Source: Thermoanaerobaculia bacterium (lineage in GTDB: Bacteria > Acidobacteriota > Thermoanaerobaculia > Gp7-AA8). Taken from it: DNA of 14,912 nt. Of the stretch, positions 6,567 to 13,311 are shown one piece after another (the stretch's first letter is position 1; each line of letters begins with the position of its first letter). The notes beneath the pieces are model-generated. The model searched no databases, was not told where the DNA came from, and saw only the letters and a program-made list of their open reading frames with translations. The stretch lies in NCBI GenBank assembly GCA_023700825.1, contig JAMPYE010000043.1:1-14912 (forward strand), in the 5' to 3' direction. Both the position numbers and the translations under genes were made by a program.

Positions 6567-8198
6567 CTAACTATGCACCCCAGGCGCCTCTCTCCCCGTC
6601 TTCTCCACGTATTCCAGATACGAGCCGCCGTAGAACATCGGGCCGTCGTGCTCTTCGCCGCTGAGCTCGAGCACGCGGCTCGCGAGGCCGCGGAGGAAGG
6701 TGCGGTCGTGCGAGACGAAGAGCATGGTCCCCTCGAAGCTCTTCAGGGCCTCGACGAGCATCTCCTTCGTCGCGAGGTCGAGGTGGTTCGTCGGCTCGTC
6801 GAGGACGAGGAAATTAGGCGGGTCGAACAGCATTCGCGCCATGACGAGGCGCGACTTCTCGCCGCCCGAGAGCGAGCGGATCCGCTTGTCGACGTCGTCC
6901 CCGGAGAACTGGAACGCTCCGAGGAGCGTGCGGATCGTGCCGAGCCCCTCCATCGGAAAGTCCTTCTGCATCTGGTCGATCACCGTGAGCTCGGGGTCGA
7001 GCAGGTCGAGCGCCTGCTGCGCGAAGTAGCCGACACGAAGGCTCGCGCCCAGGCGGACCGAGCCCGAGTCGGGCTCCAGCGCGCCCGCGATCATCTTGAG
7101 CAGAGTCGACTTGCCGGCGCCGTTCTTTCCCATCACGCACCAGCGTTCGCCGCGCCGCACGTGGAAGTCGAACGAGTCGTAGATCGTGCGCCTGCCGAAG
7201 CGCTTCGACACCTTCTCGAGCATCGCGACGTCGTCGCCGGAACGGCCGGGGGTACGGAAGTCCCACTTCACGACCTTACGCTTCTTCGGCGGCTCCAGCT
7301 TTTCGATCTTCTCTAGCGCCTTCACGCGGCTCTGGACCTGCGCCGCTTTCGCGGCATGGGCTGAGAAGCGGTCGATGAAGCGCTGCTCCTTGGCGAGCTT
7401 CGCCTGCTGGCGCGCGTACGCCGCTTCCTGGTTGGTCTCGCGGATCTCGCGCTCGCCGAGATAGAAGTCGTAGTTGCCCGAGTAGGTGACGATGTCGCCG
7501 CCGTCGATCTCGACGATCTTCGACACGATGCGGTTCATGAAGTCGCGGTCGTGCGACGTCATGAAGAGCGTCGAGCTGACCGACTTGAGAAAGTTCTCGA
7601 GCCAGAGGATCGACTCGATGTCGAGATGGTTCGTCGGCTCGTCGAGCAGCAGCACGTCGAAGTTGCCGAGCAGGACCTTCGCCATCGACACGCGCATCTT
7701 CCATCCGCCGGAGAGAGCGCCGACGTCGCCGTCGATCTGGTCGTCGGCGAAGCCGAGGCCGAGGAGGCACTCCCGCGCGCGCGACTCGAGCTCGTACCCG
7801 CCGAGGTGCTGGTACTCCTCCTGGACGTGACCGAAACGCTCGAGGATCGCGTCCATCTCGTCCATGCGGTCGGGGTCGGACATCGCGTGCTCGAGGTCGA
7901 CGAGCTCGTGGTGAAGGTCGCCGAGGCGCCCGGAGCCAGCGATCGCCTCGTCGAGCACGGAGCGGCCCTGCATCTCGTCGACTTCCTGGCGGAAGTAGCC
8001 GATCGACATCTTCTTCGGGATCGAGACGTCGCCGTCATCGGGCGCTTCCTCGCCGACGATCATGCGGAAAAGCGTCGATTTGCCGGCGCCGTTGGGCCCG
8101 ACGAGGCCGACCCGCTCGCCCGGATTGAGCTGGAACGAGGCGTCGATGAAGAGAATCTGCCTGCCGTGCTGCTTCGAAACGTTGGAAAACGAGATCAT
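6567..8198 (-). CDS. ABC-F family ATPase (duplicated ATP-binding cassettes, ribosome-associated type)
   Basis: A 543-residue soluble protein with two ABC domains and no membrane segment, the ABC-F arrangement; family members act on the ribosomal E site in translation regulation or stalled-ribosome rescue, some in antibiotic protection. Domain 1: Walker A GPNGAGKST (34-42), signature LSGGWKMRV (162-170), Walker B LLLDEPTNHLD (183-193). Domain 2: Walker A GKNGAGKST (357-365), LSGGEKSRL (443-451), LVLDEPTNHLD (464-474). The Lys/Arg-rich linker at about 245-315 corresponds to the tRNA-contacting linker. There is no long C-terminal coiled coil as in Uup. The ATG at 8196-8198 has GAAGGG upstream; an earlier in-frame ATG would add 32 unrelated residues. 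The gene lies 117 bp downstream of the secreted-protein gene on the same strand. Confidence 0.94.
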   Translation of the reverse strand: MISFSNVSKQHGRQILFIDASFQLNPGERVGLVGPNGAGKSTLFRMIVGEEAPDDGDVSIPKKMSIGYFRQEVDEMQGRSVLDEAIAGSGRLGDLHHELVDLEHAMSDPDRMDEMDAILERFGHVQEEYQHLGGYELESRARECLLGLGFADDQIDGDVGALSGGWKMRVSMAKVLLGNFDVLLLDEPTNHLDIESILWLENFLKSVSSTLFMTSHDRDFMNRIVSKIVEIDGGDIVTYSGNYDFYLGEREIRETNQEAAYARQQAKLAKEQRFIDRFSAHAAKAAQVQSRVKALEKIEKLEPPKKRKVVKWDFRTPGRSGDDVAMLEKVSKRFGRRTIYDSFDFHVRRGERWCVMGKNGAGKSTLLKMIAGALEPDSGSVRLGASLRVGYFAQQALDLLDPELTVIDQMQKDFPMEGLGTIRTLLGAFQFSGDDVDKRIRSLSGGEKSRLVMARMLFDPPNFLVLDEPTNHLDLATKEMLVEALKSFEGTMLFVSHDRTFLRGLASRVLELSGEEHDGPMFYGGSYLEYVEKTGREAPGVHS

Positions 8199-8315
8199 TG
8201 GCCCTTCGTGTGCTGTCGAGTCGCCGCGACCTGCGGCACCCGGGTAACGCGAGTTGGGCCGATTCTGTTTCCTGCGGGGACAGCAGGGGCGCAAAGCCCG
8301 AAGCCAGGATTCGCC

Positions 8316-8897
8316 TCAGCGATGGCCGCCGAGCCGCGGCATCACGGCGCGCGCTGAATACGATCTGCGAGGACGGGCGGGCGGGTCGGGACGCTCGGCA
8401 CGGTCGGTCCGCGGGATCTCTCGTGCCACGGGGATGTCCCGCAGGCGTCCGCGGCCGCCGCCATCGCAGAAGCCTCCACGCCAGGAGACACCCCAGTAGG
8501 CGCCCTCCAAGTCGTCGCCCGCCCAGTCGTCGTAGACGAGCGGACCGTCGAACGACGAGAACTGCGCGGGAGTGTCCACGTGGTCGATCACGATCAGATT
8601 CGGCGCCGGCGAGGCGTCGCGAAGCTGCCGGCGCGCGATCGCCTCGATCATCGGGTCGGTGCGAAGGGATCCGCCGCGAAGGCGGAGGCGCGGAGACGGA
8701 GCCTCCACGACGAGCTCCGCGATCCCGTCATCGCCCGTCTCGAGCCGCGCGGGAGTGCGCGCGGGATCGGCGAAGGCGATGGTCACGCGCGACCCCGGCT
8801 GGGAGGCATTCTCGAGCCGGATGCGGGACGAGTCGTTCGCGAGGGCAGGAAACGAGAGAACCGCGATCAGCATCGAAAGCGCCCAAGGTCGGCTCAT
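8316..8897 (-). CDS. Predicted secreted protein of unknown function
   Basis: I do not recognise a family. The 193-residue product begins with a clear Sec signal peptide: MSRPW, a hydrophobic core ALSMLIAVLSF, and a likely cleavage after PALA at residue 20. The next 120 residues look like a small exported beta-rich domain (VTIAFADPA, IAELVVEAP, NLIVIDHVD). After residue 140 the composition shifts to Gly and then Arg/Pro-rich (GGFCDGGGRGRLR, then a basic tail). Third codon positions stay GC-rich through this tail, which argues that the frame is real, but a frameshift near codon 145 is possible. The start has GAGGTG seven or so bases upstream. It is transcribed away from the phosphohexomutase gene and toward the ABC-F gene. 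Confidence 0.65.
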   Translation of the reverse strand: MSRPWALSMLIAVLSFPALANDSSRIRLENASQPGSRVTIAFADPARTPARLETGDDGIAELVVEAPSPRLRLRGGSLRTDPMIEAIARRQLRDASPAPNLIVIDHVDTPAQFSSFDGPLVYDDWAGDDLEGAYWGVSWRGGFCDGGGRGRLRDIPVAREIPRTDRAERPDPPARPRRSYSARAVMPRLGGHR

Positions 8898-8941
8898 CGC
8901 TCACCTCTGTCACGTGTCAACAGGAGGGGGCGATGCCGAAA

Positions 8942-8957
8942 TCCCCTATCCAGGGGA
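8942..8957. promoter_or_regulatory. Short inverted repeat in divergent promoter region
   Basis: TCCCC and GGGGA flank the 6-base centre TATCCA, about 35 bases upstream of the candidate -35 of the phosphohexomutase promoter. It could be an operator half-site pair, but 5-bp arms are weak evidence. Confidence 0.2.
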
Positions 8958-8989
8958 CGGACACGAGCGGGATCCGACCGTTTCGACCG

Positions 8990-9018
8990 GTGACATCGCT
9001 CGCGCTTTGCGGTATGTT
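8990..9018 (+). promoter_or_regulatory. Candidate sigma70-type promoter for phosphohexomutase and ferredoxin genes
   Basis: GTGACA (8990-8995) and TATGTT (9013-9018) are spaced by exactly 17 bases. Predicted initiation near 9025 gives a leader of about 38 bases. The region is the only AT-leaning stretch between the divergent genes. The leader shows no strong SD before the start at 9063. Confidence 0.45.
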
Positions 9019-9062
9019 CGGACGTCTCGTTAGTACCCGCGGGCGCGGGCAGAGCTTTCTCC

Positions 9063-10493
9063 ATGGCTCCCACATCCGACCAGGCCACACGCAAGATCAA
9101 GTTCGGGACCTCCGGGTGGCGGGGGATCATCGGCGAGGATTTCACGTTCGCGAACGTCCGGATTGCGGTGCAGGGAATCGCCAACTACCTGCGCAGGAGC
9201 GGCCTGGACAAGACAGGAATCCTCGTCGCCTACGACACGCGATTCCTCTCCGAGAAGTTCGGCGCCGAGGCTGCGAAGGTCCTGTCGTACAACGGCATCC
9301 GCGCGTTTCTGTGCAACCGGGACGTTCCGACGCCGTGCGCGGCGTTCGAGACGGCCCGTCGCCGGCTCGGCGGGACGATCAACTTCACGGCGTCCCACAA
9401 TCCGCCCGAGTGGAACGGGCTGAAGTTCTCGACCGCGACTGGGGCGCCGGCCCTTCCCGACGTGACCCACGCGATCGAGAAGGAAATCCACGCCGTCCAT
9501 GCGGCCGCCGACAATCTCGACGTCTACGCGAAGCCGGAGCTGATCGAAACCGTCGATCCGCGCGAGCGCTACCTCGCGGCGCTCCGGGACAAGATCGACC
9601 TCGATGCGATCAGGAAGGCGGGGTTGCGGATCGCGATCGACTGCCTTTACGGCACCTCGCGCGAGTATCTCGACCTCTTCCTTCTGGACGCGGGCGTACC
9701 GATCAAGAACATCCACAACTACCGCGACCCGTACTTCGGCGGCTACTCGCCGGAGTGCAACCAGAAGAACCTGCTGGAGCTGCGCAAGCTCGTCGCCGAG
9801 GAGAAGCTCGACATCGGGCTCGCGACCGACGGCGACGCCGATCGCTTCGGCATCATCGACGAGCGCGACCGCTTCGTGCCGGCAAACAACATCATCGCCC
9901 TGCTCGCGCTCTACCTGAAGCGGAAACGAAACATCCCGGGCGGGCTCGCGCGCTCGGTTGCCACGACGCACCTGATCGACGACATCGCCGAGAAGCTCGA
10001 CGTGCCGCTCTTCGAGACCCCCGTCGGGTTCAAGTACATCGCCGAGCTGATTCTGGAGAACAAGATCGCCCTCGGCGGCGAGGAGAGCGCGGGGCTCTCG
10101 ATCTACAAGCACCTTCCCGAGAAGGACGGCATCCTCGCCTGCCTGCTGGTCACGGAGATGGTCGCCACCTCGGGGAAGCGGATCAGCGAGCTGACTGCCG
10201 AGCTCTTCGAGGAGTTCGGGCCGCGCTACTCGACGCGGCTCGACGTGAAGATGACCCCCCACCTCGACGAGCACCTCGCCGAAAAACTCAGGCATCCGCC
10301 GCGCGAGCTCGAAGGGCTCAAGGTCCAGAGGGTCGTCAGGACCGACGGCGTCAAACTGATCTTCGAGGGCAACCGCTGGCTCATGTTCCGCTCTTCGGGC
10401 ACCGAACCGGTCGCCCGGATGTACGTCGAGGCCTGCAGCCCGAAGGAGCTCAAGCACCTGGTGAGCGTGGGGCGCAAGCTCGTCTTTGCCTGA
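9063..10493 (+). CDS. Phosphoglucomutase/phosphomannomutase family protein (alpha-D-phosphohexomutase)
   Basis: A 476-residue cytoplasmic enzyme interconverting hexose 1- and 6-phosphates through a phosphoserine, feeding glycogen, nucleotide-sugar and cell-envelope synthesis. All four active-site loops are present: TASHNP with catalytic Ser111 (109-114), metal-binding DGDADR (256-261), sugar-recognition GEESAG (339-344) and the phosphate-binding RSSGTEP (443-449). The N-terminal KFGTSGWRG (13-21) is also typical. The length fits the family. The ATG at 9063 has no good SD, but no better in-frame start fits the conserved N-terminus. The ferredoxin gene follows after 49 bp on the same strand. 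Whether glucose, mannose or glucosamine phosphate is preferred cannot be told; GEESAG favours Glc/Man over glucosamine. Confidence 0.94.
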   Translation: MAPTSDQATRKIKFGTSGWRGIIGEDFTFANVRIAVQGIANYLRRSGLDKTGILVAYDTRFLSEKFGAEAAKVLSYNGIRAFLCNRDVPTPCAAFETARRRLGGTINFTASHNPPEWNGLKFSTATGAPALPDVTHAIEKEIHAVHAAADNLDVYAKPELIETVDPRERYLAALRDKIDLDAIRKAGLRIAIDCLYGTSREYLDLFLLDAGVPIKNIHNYRDPYFGGYSPECNQKNLLELRKLVAEEKLDIGLATDGDADRFGIIDERDRFVPANNIIALLALYLKRKRNIPGGLARSVATTHLIDDIAEKLDVPLFETPVGFKYIAELILENKIALGGEESAGLSIYKHLPEKDGILACLLVTEMVATSGKRISELTAELFEEFGPRYSTRLDVKMTPHLDEHLAEKLRHPPRELEGLKVQRVVRTDGVKLIFEGNRWLMFRSSGTEPVARMYVEACSPKELKHLVSVGRKLVFA

Positions 10494-10542
10494 GCCGCGC
10501 TCCTGCCGGAAGGGCGAGCCCGATCGCGGAGAGACCATACCG

Positions 10543-10896
10543 ATGAAATACCAGTTCGAGCACCACTTCCTCGTCTGCACCGGCGCACGCTGCAACCGTG
10601 AGGATCGGGGCGAAGAGCGCGGAGAGAAGATCCAGGAGACGCTCAAGGACCTGAACCGCGAGCTCGGCCGCAAGGCGACCGTCCGCGTGTGCAAGGTCTC
10701 GTGTCTCGACCTCTGCGACCACGGGCCGAACATGATTCACTATCCCACGGGCGAGGTGTACTCGCATCTCGATCGCGACTCCGCGAGGCGCGCCTACGGA
10801 GGCGAGATGGGCGACGGGCCGGTGGCGGAAGACAAGAAACTCGAACTGCAGGACGAAGGCCAACGGTCAGAGGTCAAAGCAGGCCAGAGGCCATAG
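10543..10896 (+). CDS. (2Fe-2S) thioredoxin-like ferredoxin domain protein
   Basis: A 117-residue small soluble protein with the cysteine pattern of thioredoxin-fold (2Fe-2S) ferredoxins, like the NuoE-related stand-alone family: C12 and C17 in VCTGARC, and C54 and C58 in SCLDLC, with an extra C50. It probably binds a 2Fe-2S cluster and carries electrons; the partner is unknown. The ATG at 10543 has GGAGAG upstream; an in-frame ATG at 10486 would overlap the end of the phosphohexomutase gene. It is likely co-transcribed with that gene. The last codons (from about QRSEVKAGQRP) and the TAG stop lie inside a 7-bp repeat array, in the unit ATAGGCC, so the native C-terminus may have been replaced or extended by the repeat. 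Confidence 0.85.
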   Translation: MKYQFEHHFLVCTGARCNREDRGEERGEKIQETLKDLNRELGRKATVRVCKVSCLDLCDHGPNMIHYPTGEVYSHLDRDSARRAYGGEMGDGPVAEDKKLELQDEGQRSEVKAGQRP

Positions 10897-10927
10897 GCCA
10901 GAGGCCAAAGCAGGCGGGAGGCGAGGG
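10865..10927. repeat. Heptamer array overlapping the 3' end of the ferredoxin gene
   Basis: Nine units in 7-bp phase: GGTCAGA, GGTCAAA, GCAGGCC, AGAGGCC, ATAGGCC, AGAGGCC, AAAGCAG, GCGGGAG, GCGAGGG. The first units are translated as the end of the ferredoxin protein and the fifth provides its stop codon. It lies immediately left of the second hairpin-ended element. Confidence 0.75.
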
Positions 10928-10938
10928 ACTGGCTGGTG

Positions 10939-11108
10939 TGTGGCGCAGACACTCCTGTCTGCGCGCGACGCGAAGCGTCGCAATGCCACGTCTGACACGA
11001 ACCAGGCGGTGCGCCCGTGGCGCGGCGCTCCTTCGAATTCCGAATTCCGCAATCCGCATTCCCGGATGTCGCCTTCGGCGACGCGCAGGCAGGAGTGCCT
11101 GCGCCACA
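10939..11108. repeat. Hairpin-ended palindromic element, copy 2
   Basis: The ends 10939-10964 and 11083-11108 are inverted repeats of the same kind as at 4525-4720, in the gap between the convergent ferredoxin and EamA genes. The left end hairpin is GCGCAGACA-CTCC-TGTCTGCGC, where a G-C pair of copy 1 has become A-T on both sides of the stem. Next comes GCGACGC-GAA-GCGTCGC, a perfect 7-bp stem. The right end shares 44 identical bases (11068-11111) with copy 1. The middle differs from copy 1 and contains a heptamer array (11034-11061). Confidence 0.85.
11034..11061. repeat. Heptamer array nested inside palindromic element copy 2
   Basis: Four units in 7-bp phase on the plus strand: CGAATTC, CGAATTC, CGCAATC, CGCATTC. 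On the complement they read GAATGCG, GATTGCG, GAATTCG, GAATTCG, which fits the GAAYGNN form seen at 12064 and 13215. Confidence 0.65.
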
Positions 11109-11121
11109 TCAACGCTCCCCG

Positions 11122-11156
11122 CCCGCTCTCAATCCCCGATTCTCAATTCTTCATTC
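11122..11156. repeat. Heptamer array overlapping the 3' end of the EamA gene
   Basis: On the minus strand the units are GAATGAA, GAATTGA, GAATCGG, GGATTGA, GAGCGGG in strict 7-bp phase. They encode the last residues of the EamA protein (NEELRIGD), and the fourth unit supplies its TGA stop. Confidence 0.7.
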
Positions 11157-12019
11157 GCCGTCTTCGGCGTCCTTCGTTCGCCCATCACCTCCACCACGAC
11201 GGCACCGATGATCAGGATGGCGCCTAACACGACGTTGCCCGTCGGAATTTCGGCGAAGACGAAGAACGCGAGCACGCTCGTAAGAAGCGGCTCGACGAGA
11301 ATGGAGAAGTTCACCGCGTAGGACGGGAAATGCTGCATCGCGCGGTTGAGAAGGGTGTGCCCGAGGAGCGTCGGGACGGCAGCGAGCAGGGCGAGCCAGA
11401 GCCAGTCGATCGGGCGCGCCGCGAGAAGCAAGTCGCCGCTCAAAGCCGCGACGGCGGCAAGCATCAAGCCCGACATCGTGTAGACGGCGCCGAGATACGG
11501 CACGAGGGGCCCGCGGCGGCGCGTGCCGAGGAGCAGGTAGACCGCGACCATCGCCGTCCCGGCGATCGAGTAGAGGTCACCTTTCCCCGCCAGCCCGCCC
11601 TTGAGAAAGTCGCCGTGCGCGAGGATCGCGGCGCCGGCGAGGCCCCCGACGAGCGAGAGGATGTTGCGCCGCGTGGGGGGGAGCTTCTCGAAGACCGCCT
11701 GAAGGACGAGCGCGAAGAGCGGCTGCGTCGCGAGCAGCACGACCGACGAGTTGATCGACGTCATGAAGAGCGACGCAATCCAGAGGTAGAAGTGCGCCGC
11801 GAGAAAGAGCGCCGCGACGAACGCGATTCCGAAATCTCTCCGCGAGAGCCGCGGCGCGCCCGTGAACGCCGACCAGGCGACGAAAACGAGTCCCGCCATG
11901 AGCAGCCGCCAAAACGCGATCGTCGTCGGGGGCGACACGCAGAGCTTGATCAGGATCGCGCTGACCGAAACCGCGAGCAGCGCGATCGTGAGCGAAGCGA
12001 CGTGGGAGGGGTGGGCCAT
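11129..12019 (-). CDS. EamA/DMT superfamily permease
   Basis: A 296-residue inner-membrane protein with about ten hydrophobic segments arranged as two similar halves, the drug/metabolite transporter (EamA) layout. Members export amino acids, metabolites or drugs. Visible features: an N-terminal segment SLTIALLAVSVSAILIKL, FWRLLMAGLVF (the family's FxRxxxA-type element in TM2), and AVPTLLGHTLLNRAMQHFPS with SILVEPLLTSVLAFFVFAE in the second half, which is diagnostic for EamA. The ATG at 12017-12019 directly begins the first membrane segment; no strong SD is evident. The C-terminal codons after about KTA lie in a heptamer array that also provides the stop. It converges on the ferredoxin gene and follows ftsY on the same strand. 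Substrate unknown. Confidence 0.93.
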   Translation of the reverse strand: MAHPSHVASLTIALLAVSVSAILIKLCVSPPTTIAFWRLLMAGLVFVAWSAFTGAPRLSRRDFGIAFVAALFLAAHFYLWIASLFMTSINSSVVLLATQPLFALVLQAVFEKLPPTRRNILSLVGGLAGAAILAHGDFLKGGLAGKGDLYSIAGTAMVAVYLLLGTRRRGPLVPYLGAVYTMSGLMLAAVAALSGDLLLAARPIDWLWLALLAAVPTLLGHTLLNRAMQHFPSYAVNFSILVEPLLTSVLAFFVFAEIPTGNVVLGAILIIGAVVVEVMGERRTPKTANEELRIGD

Positions 12020-12063
12020 TCGACAGAGAGTACTTCGGAGAGCCGTTCAGGGGAGAGAACATC

Positions 12064-12158
12064 GAATGCAGAATGCAGAACGGAAAAATGTAGAAAAGTG
12101 CCGTTCGGCGACAGCTTCCTTCTACATTCTTCCGTTCTGCATTCTGCGTTCTGCATTC
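12064..12158. repeat. Heptamer-armed hairpin with a one-unit arm length difference
   Basis: Left arm 12064-12095: GAATGCA, GAATGCA, GAACGGA, AAAATGT, AGAA. Right arm 12120-12158, read on the complement: GAATGCA, GAACGCA, GAATGCA, GAACGGA, AGAATGT, AGAA. The arms match except for substitutions and one whole extra heptamer in the right arm (39 versus 32 bp). The loop contains TTCGGCGAC, also present in the hairpin-ended elements. It begins 18 bp past the ftsY stop and ends 45 bp before the EamA start. Confidence 0.85.
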
Positions 12159-12175
12159 ATTGTTCGGAACTCCCT

Positions 12176-13105
12176 CTACTCCGCATCGAACAACCCCTCC
12201 ACGAAATCGTTCGGGTCGAACGGGATGAGGTCGTCGGCGGCTTCGCCGACGCCGACGAATTTCACCGGAATCTGGAACTGGCGCATGATCGAGAGGACCA
12301 CGCCCCCTTTCGCCGTGCCGTCGAGCTTCGTGATGACGATGCCTGTGACGTTCGCCGACTTGAGGAACGCCTCCGCCTGGCTGACGCCGTTCTGTCCGGT
12401 CGTTCCGTCGATCACGAGAATCGTCTCGTGCGGCGCGCCCGGGAGCTCCTTGTCGATCACGCGGTGAACCTTCGCGAGCTCCTGCATGAGGTGCGCCTTG
12501 TTGTGAAGGCGCCCGGCGGTGTCGATGATCGCGACGTCGACGCCGCGCGACTTTGCCGCGGCGACCGTGTCGTGCGCGACGGCCGCAGGATCGGATCCCG
12601 CCTTGTGCTTCACGAGCGGCACGCCGACGCGGTCGGCCCACATCTGCAACTGCTCGATCGCCGCCGCGCGAAACGTGTCGGCCGCGCCGAGCAGGACGCT
12701 CTTTCCTTCACCCTTCCATCGCATGGCCAGCTTCGCGATCGTGGTCGTCTTTCCGGTGCCGTTCACGCCGACGACGAGTATGACGAAAGGCTTCGACTTC
12801 GAGGTGTCGATCGTCTGCATCACCTGCTGAGGGATCAGGGCGCGCGTCTCTTCCTTGACGATCCGCGAGAGCTCGTCCATGTCGCGGATCTTGTTCTGGC
12901 GGATCCGCTCCTCGACCTTTCCGATGATCGCGCCGGTCAGCTCCGCTCCGACGTCGGCGCCGAGCAGTCCCTCCTCGAGCGCGTCGACGACCCCCTGGTC
13001 GACGCCGAGCTCCGGCGTGAACGCCTCCTTCACCTTGTCGATGACCTCGGTGTGGGTCATGAAAAGGCCGCGCTTCAGCTTCTGGAAAAACGATTTCTCG
13101 GCCAT
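12176..13105 (-). CDS. ftsY: Signal recognition particle receptor FtsY
   Basis: SRP-receptor GTPase that docks ribosome/SRP complexes at the membrane for co-translational insertion. The 309 residues form the NG domain only. The N domain is four-helical (residues about 4-95). The G domain carries GVNGTGKT (113-120), DTFRAAAIEQL (143-153), DTAGR (195-199), TKLD (259-262) and GVGE (285-288), all intact. The long acidic A domain of E. coli FtsY is absent, as in many bacteria; a short amphipathic N-terminus, EKSFFQKLKRGL, can serve for membrane contact. The ATG at 13103-13105 is chosen for its GGAGAG four bases upstream and family N-terminus; an in-frame ATG 48 bases further up would precede most of the leader. 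It is flanked on both sides by heptamer hairpins. Confidence 0.97.
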   Translation of the reverse strand: MAEKSFFQKLKRGLFMTHTEVIDKVKEAFTPELGVDQGVVDALEEGLLGADVGAELTGAIIGKVEERIRQNKIRDMDELSRIVKEETRALIPQQVMQTIDTSKSKPFVILVVGVNGTGKTTTIAKLAMRWKGEGKSVLLGAADTFRAAAIEQLQMWADRVGVPLVKHKAGSDPAAVAHDTVAAAKSRGVDVAIIDTAGRLHNKAHLMQELAKVHRVIDKELPGAPHETILVIDGTTGQNGVSQAEAFLKSANVTGIVITKLDGTAKGGVVLSIMRQFQIPVKFVGVGEAADDLIPFDPNDFVEGLFDAE

Positions 13106-13123
13106 CGGGCTCTCCGGGGCGGA

Positions 13124-13153
13124 CTTGTAATGGACGGACGGGGGAACGGTCAA
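13124..13153 (-). promoter_or_regulatory. Candidate promoter of ftsY
   Basis: On the minus strand TTGACC (13148-13153, 5 of 6) and TACAAG (13124-13129, 4 of 6) are 18 bases apart. Initiation would be near 13117, only about a dozen bases before the ATG, which just leaves room for the SD. The short leader makes this tentative. Confidence 0.35.
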
Positions 13154-13201
13154 GCTGTCGGACGAGTTGAGTCGCGCGCACGGTCAGCGCGGACCGGATG
13201 A

Positions 13202-13311
13202 AAACCGAAATGTCGAATGAAGAATGAGGAATGGAGAATGAAGAAGGGGGCGCCGTGGAGCCATGCTTTCTTCATTCACCATTCCTCATTCTTCATTCGG
13301 CATTTCGGTTT
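13202..13311. repeat. Near-perfect heptamer-armed hairpin (44-bp arms)
   Basis: The arms 13202-13245 and 13268-13311 are complementary at 42 of 44 positions, around a 22-base GC-rich loop. From 13215 the left arm is a clean 7-bp array: GAATGAA, GAATGAG, GAATGGA, GAATGAA, GAAGGGG. It sits 65 bp past the stop of the ClpX-like gene, with the ftsY promoter region on its other side. Confidence 0.88.

Noticed and set aside
8867..8930. TTGACA on the minus strand at about 8915 as promoter of the secreted-protein gene
   Set aside because: It lies so close to the start codon that the -10 would fall on the ATG and ribosome site.
8198..10546. Very long plus-strand open frame (782 codons) across the secreted-protein and phosphohexomutase genes
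   Set aside because: It is Arg-rich, shows no family motif, and overlaps the phosphohexomutase, whose four catalytic loops are intact in another frame. Long shadow frames are expected in GC-rich DNA.
11330..13201. 623-codon plus-strand open frame opposite EamA and ftsY
   Set aside because: Composition is dominated by Arg, Asp, Glu and Val as expected for the antisense of GC-rich genes, and it crosses the 12064-12158 hairpin. ftsY and EamA on the other strand are certain.
1474..13311. CRISPR array
   Set aside because: Repeat units are 7 bp, contiguous and degenerate; no 20-40 bp direct repeats with unique spacers, and no cas gene.
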